NCBI GenBank assembly: GCA_905235695.1
Contig: CAJOMW010000005.1
Span: 1-28,291, forward strand
Direction: 5' to 3'
Length of the DNA: 28,291 nt
DNA from: an uncultured Clostridia bacterium
GTDB taxonomy: Bacteria > Bacillota > Clostridia > Oscillospirales > CAG-382
The stretch's first letter is position 1. Every line of letters begins with the position of its first letter. The translations under genes were made by a program, and so were the position numbers. Shown here piece by piece: positions 23,313 through 28,291 of this stretch. The notes beneath the pieces were generated by a model, which searched no databases, was not told where the DNA came from, and worked only from the letters and a program-made list of their open reading frames with translations.

Positions 23313-23525
23313 TCAAACTATACTTCTTATAAACTCTTCCGCATTGTCCTGTGCGTAGTCGTACCAGCAGTCCTTGTGTATGACCTCGCCCGTTGCGGTT
23401 ATTTCAACTGCGTTCTCCATGCCGCATATACCGTATCCGCACTGAGCGCACCTGCATATCGCCTTTGAGCCGGTGCCATATCCCGCATCTTCGCTCTCAT
23501 AATCGTCAAAAAACATATCAGTCAT
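23313..23525 (-). CDS. Small zinc-binding-type protein, first gene of the capsid cassette
   Basis: A 70-residue acidic protein with 'CRCAQCGYGICG' (C-x-C-x2-C-x4-C) and later 'HKDCWYDY', which could form a zinc ribbon. The C-terminus is acidic ('AQDNAEEFIRSIV'). Similar tiny phage proteins with paired Cys knuckles ending 'HxDCxxxF' are known in Firmicutes phages; that is recollection. The ATG at 23525 has AGAGGAG 5 bases upstream; the open frame up to 23570 reaches into the promoter-proximal LexA-type box and is not needed. Being first under the SOS-type promoter, it could be a regulator or assembly cofactor; the function is unknown. Confidence 0.7.
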   Translation of the reverse strand: MTDMFFDDYESEDAGYGTGSKAICRCAQCGYGICGMENAVEITATGEVIHKDCWYDYAQDNAEEFIRSIV

Positions 23526-23544
23526 TGTAACTCCTCTCAAAACA

Positions 23545-23556
23545 GAACTTTTGTTC
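23545..23556 (-). promoter_or_regulatory. LexA-type box (GAAC-N4-GTTC), leader-proximal
   Basis: GAACTTTTGTTC matches the Gram-positive LexA/DinR core GAAC-N4-GTTC exactly; on the minus strand with flank it reads CGAACAAAAGTTC. It lies 20 bases upstream of the first capsid-cassette start codon, in the transcribed leader. Confidence 0.7.
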
Positions 23557-23606
23557 GATTTATTGGTCAAAAAAATTATGCTATATCTTTACCGGGGCGG
23601 TAAATA

Positions 23607-23626
23607 GCACGTTTGTTCTATTGAAC
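23607..23626 (-). promoter_or_regulatory. Imperfect LexA-type box fused to a GTTC-N4-GAAC palindrome at the transcription start
   Basis: GCACGTTTGTTC (23607-23618) differs from GAAC-N4-GTTC at one base. It shares its GTTC with GTTCTATTGAAC (23615-23626), a palindrome of the opposite half-site order. The predicted start of transcription for the minus-strand promoter falls at about 23626. Confidence 0.5.
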
Positions 23627-23632
23627 GATGAT

Positions 23633-23661
23633 ATTTTACCACAAAAATCGTGATTTGTCAA
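23633..23661 (-). promoter_or_regulatory. Sigma-A promoter of the capsid cassette
   Basis: On the minus strand TTGACA (23661-23656) and TAAAAT (23638-23633) are separated by 17 bases. It points at the eleven phage genes, and no other promoter is obvious before them. Confidence 0.82.
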
Positions 23662-23670
23662 TGATTTTTA

Positions 23671-23682
23671 GAACTTTTGTTC
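23671..23682 (-). promoter_or_regulatory. LexA-type box (GAAC-N4-GTTC) upstream of the -35
   Basis: A second exact GAACTTTTGTTC, flanked A...T to give AGAAC-N4-GTTCT, lies 9 bases upstream of the TTGACA of the capsid-cassette promoter. Confidence 0.7.
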
Positions 23683-23784
23683 TATATTTGTGACATTGCA
23701 CAAAAAGAAGGGGGAGATATTGTGCAGGATTTTGCGGAGATACGCAAAATTTTGGATTGGTGAGTGTGTAAAGAGCGTTTAATA

Positions 23785-23820
23785 ACTTAAAAGTACTTGA
23801 CAAATTGATAACTTTTAAGT
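23785..23820. promoter_or_regulatory. Two palindromic operator sites in the higBA promoter
   Basis: ACTTAAAAGT (23785-23794) and ACTTTTAAGT (23811-23820) are exact reverse complements. Each is also an ACTT-N2-AAGT palindrome, and their centres are 26 bases apart. One abuts the -35 region and the other ends at the first base of the -10, a natural place for autorepression by the HigA antitoxin. Confidence 0.75.
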
Positions 23821-23825
23821 ATAAT
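23797..23825 (+). promoter_or_regulatory. Sigma-A promoter of the higBA pair
   Basis: TTGACA (23797-23802) and TATAAT (23820-23825) with a 17-base spacer. It faces away from the capsid-cassette promoter, leaving about 115 bases between the two -35 boxes and their flanks. Confidence 0.88.
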
Positions 23826-23851
23826 ATATGGTGCAGGAGTGATAATAAGCA

Positions 23852-24217
23852 GTGTATACAGTGAAGTTTTACAGGGATAAGGACGGCAACGAGCCTTTAA
23901 GGGAATATTTGAAAAAGTTATCGAAGAATAAGGACAAGGACAGCCGGATAAATTTGACGAAGATAAGAGATTACGTCAAAGCCCTCAGCTTGTACGGCAA
24001 AGCACTCGGCGAGCCTTATATAAAGCACATAGAAGGCGAAATATGGGAACTGCGGCCTCTGCGCAACAGAATATTTTTCTTCGGATATGACGGAGATCAA
24101 TTTATTCTGCTATCCCACTTTATCAAGAAAACACAAAAAACACCTCAACGCGAAATAGATAAGGCGAAGAGGCTGATGAATGATTATTTGGAAAGGAGTA
24201 AGGAAAGTGAACAATAA
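23852..24217 (+). CDS. higB: HigB-type RelE/ParE-family toxin (phage Gp49-like)
   Basis: The 121-residue protein fits the Gp49/HigB-like branch of the RelE superfamily: an N-terminal strand 'YTVKFYRDKDGNEPLREYL', 'GEIWELRPLRNRIFFFGYDGDQFILLSHFIKKTQKTP' (62-98) as the core sheet with basic residues, and a C-terminal helix 'REIDKAKRLMNDYLER'. Such toxins are usually ribosome-dependent mRNA endonucleases. The GTG start at 23852 lies 12 bases after GGAG, a weak spacing that may keep toxin translation low. The antitoxin gene overlaps its end by 11 bases, and the toxin comes first, as in higBA loci. Confidence 0.9.
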   Translation: MYTVKFYRDKDGNEPLREYLKKLSKNKDKDSRINLTKIRDYVKALSLYGKALGEPYIKHIEGEIWELRPLRNRIFFFGYDGDQFILLSHFIKKTQKTPQREIDKAKRLMNDYLERSKESEQ

Positions 24218-24509
24218 TAAGATATCTCCCGACGGAATGAATTGGGATGACTTTGAAAAAGAGATATTTACGCCCGAGGAGCTTGCGGAAAGTGACCTTC
24301 GCGTCGCAATAATCGGCGAGCTGATAAAGGCACGGCAGGAAAAGGGCATAAGCCAAAAAAAGCTGGAGGAGCTGAGCGGCGTTAAACAGCCGATAATCGC
24401 CAGAATGGAAAAGGGAAGCACAAGTCCGCAGGTGGGCACGCTTCTGAAAGTGCTCGCGCCTCTCGGACTGACACTTGCGGTCGTGCCGATAAAGAAAGAT
24501 AATAATTAA
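24207..24509 (+). CDS. higA: HigA-type antitoxin, XRE-family helix-turn-helix
   Basis: The 100-residue protein has an acidic N-terminal part for toxin contact ('MNWDDFEKEIFTPEELAESDLR', 11-32) and a Cro/CI-type helix-turn-helix at about 36-88 ('LIKARQEKGISQKKLEELSGVKQPIIARMEKGSTSPQVGTLLKVLAPLG'-type layout). It neutralises the upstream toxin and probably represses the promoter through the two ACTT-N2-AAGT sites. I chose the GTG at 24207 because GAAAGGAG lies 8 bases before it; an ATG at 24180 is in frame but lies deeper in the toxin gene with no such site. Confidence 0.9.
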   Translation: MNNNKISPDGMNWDDFEKEIFTPEELAESDLRVAIIGELIKARQEKGISQKKLEELSGVKQPIIARMEKGSTSPQVGTLLKVLAPLGLTLAVVPIKKDNN

Positions 24510-24516
24510 GGATAAC

Positions 24517-24635
24517 GGGCTGTAGCAAAATGAATTGTTACAGCCCATAATTTGTGCAATATCAACAAATATTTATAGGGAACGGCCTGTGTGCTGTCCC
24601 ACTTTTTGTGCGATCTGCGAATTTTGCTACAGCCC
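24517..24635. repeat. Nested inverted repeat after higA: local hairpin plus a distant second arm
   Basis: GGGCTGTAGCAA (24517-24528) pairs with TTGTTACAGCCC (24535-24546) across a 6-base loop, with one G-T wobble. The same left arm, as GGGCTGTAGCAAAA (24517-24530), is a perfect 14-base inverted match to TTTTGCTACAGCCC (24622-24635). The two pairings are mutually exclusive. It may be a higA terminator, or a 119-base miniature inverted-repeat element. Confidence 0.65.
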
Positions 24636-24645
24636 CGCATATAGC

Positions 24646-25565
24646 TTATAAAAACGTCTGCTGACGGTCAATCCAGCTCTCCTGAAGGGCGCTGTGTATC
24701 TCTTCGCCGCCGCGCAGATTTCCCAAAAGAAGCGGAGACGACGGATCGTGAAGACGTGCGTTTCTCACAACGTTGTCCTTGTTTGCGTTTGCGTAGCAGT
24801 ACCTGCACAGGTGTGCGCAGGTGTCGTAAGCGCCGATATCCGTTCCGATAAGGCAGCTGCACTCCGCTCTCGGCGACCTTTTGGAGGACGGGACCTTTAG
24901 CCTTGCGCCTATGGCGTTTTCTATCGTCTCCTTAGTCTGACAGCCGGAGCAGTCTATTCCATACTTTTCAAGGTCTGTGCCCTCGGCACAGGTCTTTATC
25001 TTTATTCCGTACTCTTTGCCTATCTTCGCAAACGCCTCGCCTATCTCCGCCCTCTCGCGCGGAGAAACGGTCCTCGCCTCGGGAAAATTGCGCTTTACCT
25101 TTTCATATAGGTCTATAAAGCTGATAACGCATACCTCGGTATGCCCCGACAGGCGCTTCGCTATGGCGGAAAAGTCGGCTATGTGCTGTTTTATGCTGTA
25201 TTTTTCGGTTATAAATATCGGATCGTACCGCCAGGCTACGCTCTTTATTCCGACCTTTTCCGAAAGGGATATAAATGAGCTTATTACCTTGCCTTTTTGC
25301 GGAACATTAGGCTCGACCTCTCGTCCGTAGGGGGTTATGGTGACAAACCAGAACTGCCCGAAATCCTTTATCTCGTCAAGGTGCGGAATCATCGGAGACG
25401 GATCCTTTGTGCAAAAGCCTATGCAGTCCATCTTAACTCGTATCTCGTTATCTGCTCGGGGTGGTACGGGTTTCTTACAAGCACATACCCCTCTCTTATC
25501 CTGTTCATGAACCACTTTGAGTAGAACGCCGGGATATCCGTGCGCTGTCCGGTGTTTATTACCAT
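24646..25565 (-). pseudogene. DUF1848 family protein gene, broken by a frameshift
   Basis: The 3' part is a clear DUF1848 protein: 'MDCIGFCTKDPSPMIPHLDEI', 'FGQFWFVTITPYGREVEPNVP', 'SVAWRYDPIF', and a C-terminal Cys cluster 'CAHLCRYCYANANKD' (C-x3-C-x2-C) thought to hold an iron-sulphur cluster. The expected N-terminus sits in another frame: from ATG at 25565 it reads 'MVINTGQRTDIPAFYSKWF' and on to 'ITRYEL', then stops at 25419. The frames join near 25432-25440 with a net -1 shift, and about three residues seem missing, so a deletion of roughly 7-10 bases is likely. AAAGGA lies 10 bases before that ATG. The biochemical role of DUF1848 is unknown. A sequencing or assembly error cannot be excluded. 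Confidence 0.85.
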
Positions 25566-25658
25566 TATTACATAGTCCTTTCAAAAGAGCGGCCGACGTT
25601 TATTCCTCCGTCACTGCCTGCGGCAATCCGCCCCTCCGCACCGCAAAAAGGCGGCCCT

Positions 25659-26999
25659 TCAAAGCCTTGCTTCAAGCTCTTTTCTTCTCTGTTCGTTCTC
25701 TTCCCCGGGCTTTCCGAGAAGCGCAAACATATTCTTCTTGTACGCCTCAACGCCGGGCTGGTTGAACGGATTTACTCCGAGCATATATCCCGAAGCCGCA
25801 CACGCAAGCTCGAAGAAGTATACCATATAGCCGTAGCAGTCCTCTCTTCTCGACTCGACCTCAAGCACTATGTTCGGCACGTCTCCGTCGGAGTGAGCGA
25901 ACGCAGTGGCTATAAACGCCTTTTTGTTTGCTTCGTTCAGGTCTATGCCCGAGATGAAGTTCAGCTTGTCGACGTTGTTCGGATCGTTCGGAATGATGAG
26001 GGATCTTCCGGTGTCCTTTATGTCAACGACAGTCTCAAAGATATTGCGCACACCCTCCTGGATTATCTGTCCGAGGGAGTGAAGATCGGTAGAATATATA
26101 ACGGACGCAGGGAAAATGCCCTTGTTGTCCTTGCCCTCGCTCTCTCCGAAAAGCTGCTTCCACCACTCGTTCATGTACTGGAACGACGGCTCGTAGCAAG
26201 CCATTATCTCGGTAGACTTGCCCCTCTTGTACAGTATATTTCTTATGACGGCGTATCTGTAAGCGTCGTTCTTATCAACGTCGCAGACAGAAAGCTCCTT
26301 TGCCGCCCTTGCCGCACCGTTCATTATCTCGTCTATATTTATTCCGGCAACGGCTATCGGAAGCAGACCGCATGCGGTGAGGACCGAGTACCTTCCGCCC
26401 ACATTATCCGGCACAACGAACGTCTCGTAGCCGCTTGCGTCGGAAAACTCCTTGAGAGTGCCGCGCGATTTGTCGGTGGTCACGAAAATGCGCTCCCGTG
26501 CGCCGTCCTTGCCGTACTTCTCTTCGAGCATCTCTCTGAAGATGCGGAACGCAACGGCAGGCTCGGTAGTCGTTCCCGACTTTGAAATGACGTTGACGCA
26601 TATATCTTTACCGTCGCAAAGCTCCACTATCTCCGAGAGTGCGGAAGCGCTTATGGAGTTTCCGGCAAAGTAGATGTTCGGCGTGTCTTTTTTGAGAAGG
26701 TTATAATTCGGGGACTTTATATACTCTATCGCCGCCCTTGCGCCGAGATACGAGCCGCCAATGCCTATAACTATAAACACGTCGCAGGACTTCCTGATCC
26801 TTGCGGCGGCTTTCTTTATGCGCTCGAACTCGTCCTTGTCGTAGTCAAACGGCAAAGTCTGCCAGCCGAGAAAATCGCTTCCCTCTCCCGTCTTGTTTAC
26901 TATCTTTTCGTGTGCGTCGGCAAGAGCGGATGCATAGGAAGAAATCTCCTCGTCCGACACGAACGCCTTTAAAAATTTGTCGTTAAGCTTTACTGACAT
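25659..26999 (-). CDS. pgi: Glucose-6-phosphate isomerase
   Basis: The 446-residue enzyme interconverts glucose 6-phosphate and fructose 6-phosphate in glycolysis. It has 'VIGIGGSYLGARAAIEY' (77-93), the phosphate-binding 'SKSGTTTEP' (139-147), 'DNVGGRYSVLTACGLLPIA' (198-216), 'WWKQLFGESEGK' with a catalytic-region Glu, 'STDLHSLGQ', and the C-terminal signature 'NPFNQPGVEAYKK' with the active-site Lys near 421. Its length is that of the short Firmicutes-type isomerase. A promoter lies directly upstream; the 3' neighbour is the broken DUF1848 gene, 93 bases away. Confidence 0.97.
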   Translation of the reverse strand: MSVKLNDKFLKAFVSDEEISSYASALADAHEKIVNKTGEGSDFLGWQTLPFDYDKDEFERIKKAAARIRKSCDVFIVIGIGGSYLGARAAIEYIKSPNYNLLKKDTPNIYFAGNSISASALSEIVELCDGKDICVNVISKSGTTTEPAVAFRIFREMLEEKYGKDGARERIFVTTDKSRGTLKEFSDASGYETFVVPDNVGGRYSVLTACGLLPIAVAGINIDEIMNGAARAAKELSVCDVDKNDAYRYAVIRNILYKRGKSTEIMACYEPSFQYMNEWWKQLFGESEGKDNKGIFPASVIYSTDLHSLGQIIQEGVRNIFETVVDIKDTGRSLIIPNDPNNVDKLNFISGIDLNEANKKAFIATAFAHSDGDVPNIVLEVESRREDCYGYMVYFFELACAASGYMLGVNPFNQPGVEAYKKNMFALLGKPGEENEQRRKELEARL

Positions 27000-27032
27000 T
27001 TTTTGACCATCCCTTCATTGTTTCTTTGCCTT

Positions 27033-27061
27033 ATTATACATCAATGCGGAAAGTTTTACAA
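27033..27061 (-). promoter_or_regulatory. Sigma-A promoter of pgi
   Basis: On the minus strand TTGTAA (27061-27056) and TATAAT (27038-27033) are separated by 17 bases, about 33 bases before the pgi ATG. Confidence 0.75.
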
Positions 27062-27171
27062 GGTTTTTTGCAGCATTTTTGACGATTTTACAGAAAATCA
27101 CGAAATTTCCGAAAATTTATGGGAAAGCCGTGGGGCAAAGCGGCAAATATGACTAATTTATGGAAAAAGGC

Positions 27172-27200
27172 TTTACAAACGGAAAAATATGTGTTAGAAT
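27172..27200 (+). promoter_or_regulatory. Promoter of the LRR protein gene
   Basis: TTTACA (27172-27177) and TAGAAT (27195-27200) with 17 bases between them; transcription would start about 27207, leaving a leader of about 170 bases. Confidence 0.7.
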
Positions 27201-27206
27201 GAGTAT

Positions 27207-27348
27207 GCCAAAGTAAAAGTGACGGTACACTTGTATTTTTGTCAATAATGATAAAAATACAGGCTCTGTATGTAAAAATTGATTTTGTTTGGCGACAATT
27301 CGGAGCCGGGTATTTTTTTGTGCGTCGGCCGAGGTCGGCGCATTTTTT
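27207..27348 (+). ncRNA. Structured 5' leader, candidate attenuator, of the LRR protein gene
   Basis: In order: hairpin 27232-27261 (TGTATTTTTGTC/GATAAAAATACA, loop AATAAT); a stem GGCTCTG (27262-27268) with CGGAGCC (27301-27307) enclosing 32 bases with an inner AATTG/CAATT pair; then the terminator hairpin. Three ordered stems ending in a terminator before the ribosome binding site suggest conditional read-through. I do not recognise a known riboswitch class. Confidence 0.5.
27321..27348 (+). terminator. Intrinsic terminator hairpin in the LRR gene leader
   Basis: TGCGTCGGC (27321-27329), loop CGAG and GTCGGCGCA (27334-27342) make a 9-pair stem with two G-T wobbles, followed by six T (27343-27348). 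It lies 15 bases before the AGGGGG ribosome binding site of the gene it precedes. Confidence 0.75.
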
Positions 27349-27376
27349 ATATATTCATTTTTAGGGGGAAAAGAAA

Positions 27377-28291
27377 ATGAAGAAAATCGGCATATTTTTA
27401 TCTGTTGCGGCTTTGATTTGCCTGCTTGCAATTGGCGTTTCGGCAAAAAGCGTAAGAGAAAGCGGCACCTGCGGCGATAATCTGACATGGACGCTGTACG
27501 ACGACGGCTCTCTTGTCATAAGCGGAACGGGAGCGATGAATAACTACAGTTGGACATCTAAAAACGGCAAACAAATTACCACCGCTCCGTGGGGCGATTA
27601 TGCGTCAAATATACTCACCGTTACGATAGAAGACGGCGTGACGAGCATTGGCGATTATGCGTTTTACTATTGCACCGCTCTTACGAGCGTGACGATACCC
27701 GACAGCGTGACCAGCATTGGCGATGTGGTGTTTTGCGGCTGCACAAGCCTTGCGAGCGTGACGATCGGAGACGGCGTGACGAGCATTGGCAATCAGGCGT
27801 TTTCCGATTGCAGAAGCCTTGCGAGCGTTAATATAACCGATATTGGAGCATGGTGTGCCATTTCCTTTAACTATTCATCCTCAAATCCGCTATCTTATGC
27901 TAAAAATCTATATTTGAACGGCACACTTGTGACGGATCTTGTGATCCCCGACAGCGTGACGAGCATTGGCAATTATGCGTTTAACAATTGCACAAGCCTT
28001 GCGAGCATCACTGTCGCCGCAGGCAATACGGCGTATAAAGATATAAACGGTGTTTTGTTCAATAAAGACGGCACGACACTTATCCAATATCCTATAGGGC
28101 GGACAGACACGTCATATACTATCCCTGACAGCGTGACGAGCATTGGCAATGATGCGTTTTACAATTGCTACAACCTTACAAGCATTACAATCCCCGACAG
28201 CGTGACGAGCATTGGCGGTTCTGCGTTTTGGAATTGCACAAGCCTTACGAGCGTGACGATTGGAGACAGCGTGACGAGCATTGGCAGTTCT
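27377..28291 (+). CDS. Secreted BspA-like leucine-rich-repeat protein, 3' truncated by window end
   Basis: The first 305 codons are present and in frame to the last base. A signal peptide 'MKKIGIFLSVAALICLLAIG' with cleavage after 'VSA' (about residue 23) is followed by 'ESGTCGDNLTWTLYDDGSLV' and 'ISGTGAMNNY', a common N-terminal module of gut Firmicutes BspA-type proteins. Then come 23-residue repeats of the form 'SVTIPDSVTSIGxxAFxxC' (first about residue 83), interrupted by inserts at about 155-190 and 215-245. These proteins are exported and usually bind host or bacterial surfaces. AGGGGG lies 8 bases before the ATG. C-terminal anchoring cannot be judged. The repeats are also nearly identical at DNA level. 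Confidence 0.9.
   Translation, partial: MKKIGIFLSVAALICLLAIGVSAKSVRESGTCGDNLTWTLYDDGSLVISGTGAMNNYSWTSKNGKQITTAPWGDYASNILTVTIEDGVTSIGDYAFYYCTALTSVTIPDSVTSIGDVVFCGCTSLASVTIGDGVTSIGNQAFSDCRSLASVNITDIGAWCAISFNYSSSNPLSYAKNLYLNGTLVTDLVIPDSVTSIGNYAFNNCTSLASITVAAGNTAYKDINGVLFNKDGTTLIQYPIGRTDTSYTIPDSVTSIGNDAFYNCYNLTSITIPDSVTSIGGSAFWNCTSLTSVTIGDSVTSIGSS
27634..28291 (+). repeat. Near-identical DNA repeats coding for LRR units
   Basis: The core GACGGC/GACAGC-GTGACGAGCATTGGC recurs at least seven times (first near 27634, last at the window end) at 69-base spacing or multiples with inserts. Codon choice is the same in each copy, which points to recent duplication or gene conversion. Confidence 0.85.

Larger units (their letters stand above)
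13974..23525 (-). mobile_element. Compact P22-like head and packaging cassette (prophage-derived), lacking integration, lysis and tail genes
   Basis: Eleven densely packed genes run in one direction from a zinc protein through small terminase, large terminase, portal, scaffold, decoration-like protein, major capsid protein, a small protein, an adaptor and a gp10-like protein to an unknown helical protein. All frames are intact. No integrase, repressor, replication, holin/endolysin, tailspike or fibre gene is seen inside or beside it. Its low-coordinate edge lies next to tRNA-Gln, a common integration site, but I found no second copy of the tRNA 3' end at the other edge. It may be a decayed prophage, a capsid-encoding satellite or a domesticated gene-transfer-like element. 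Confidence 0.75.

Noticed and set aside
13974..23525. Complete inducible prophage
   Set aside because: No integrase, repressor, replication, lysis or tail-fibre gene could be found in or next to the block.
27207..27320. Cyclic-di-GMP or preQ1 riboswitch in the LRR gene leader
   Set aside because: The conserved core sequences of those classes are not present; only a generic structured leader can be supported.
27634..28291. CRISPR-like regular repeats
   Set aside because: The repeats are in frame, encode LRR units and have no unique spacers; no cas genes are present.

Overview
The window looks like a chromosomal segment from a Gram-positive, Clostridia-type bacterium, probably an uncultured gut lineage. 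The reasons are strong AGGAGG-type ribosome binding sites, frequent ATA and AGA codons, GTG and TTG starts, near-consensus TTGACA-17-TATAAT promoters, a RicT/YaaT (PSP1) protein, RecD2 without RecBC, a DUF1848 protein, a BspA-type leucine-rich-repeat surface protein and GAAC-N4-GTTC (Gram-positive LexA) boxes. This is judged from the sequence only; no database search was run.

Layout. (1) 1-3532: a small membrane protein on the plus strand converges on a minus-strand operon of three M42-family metallopeptidases. The third of these has lost most of its metal ligands. (2) 3583-4469: a non-coding region built from two diverged copies of one hairpin-rich element in inverted orientation. (3) 4484-13461: a housekeeping minus-strand run transcribed from a consensus promoter in front of ruvC, in the order ruvC, holB, ricT-like, truB, glyA, maf, small membrane protein, recD2. 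It covers Holliday-junction resolution, clamp loading, RNA maturation, tRNA modification, one-carbon metabolism and DNA repair. (4) 13667-13822: tRNA-Gln(UUG) with its own promoter and terminator.

(5) 13974-23525: a compact minus-strand block of eleven phage genes in P22-like order: small zinc protein, small terminase, large terminase, portal, scaffold, decoration-like protein, major capsid protein, small protein, head-tail adaptor, gp10-like head-closure protein and an unknown helical protein. No integrase, replication, lysis, tail-fibre or tailspike gene is visible. One TTGACA-17-TAAAAT promoter reads into it. That promoter is bracketed by three LexA-type boxes plus a related palindrome at the expected transcription start, which suggests a DNA-damage-induced capsid and packaging cassette. 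It could be a domesticated gene-transfer-agent-like element, a capsid-encoding satellite or a decayed prophage. This is the most interesting system in the window.

(6) 23785-24509: a divergent higBA-type toxin-antitoxin pair whose promoter carries two palindromic operator sites. (7) 24517-24635: nested inverted repeats. (8) 24646-25565: a DUF1848 gene broken by a frameshift. (9) 25659-26999: glucose-6-phosphate isomerase (pgi). (10) 27172-28291: a promoter, a structured leader ending in an intrinsic terminator, and the start of a secreted BspA-like LRR protein that runs off the window end.
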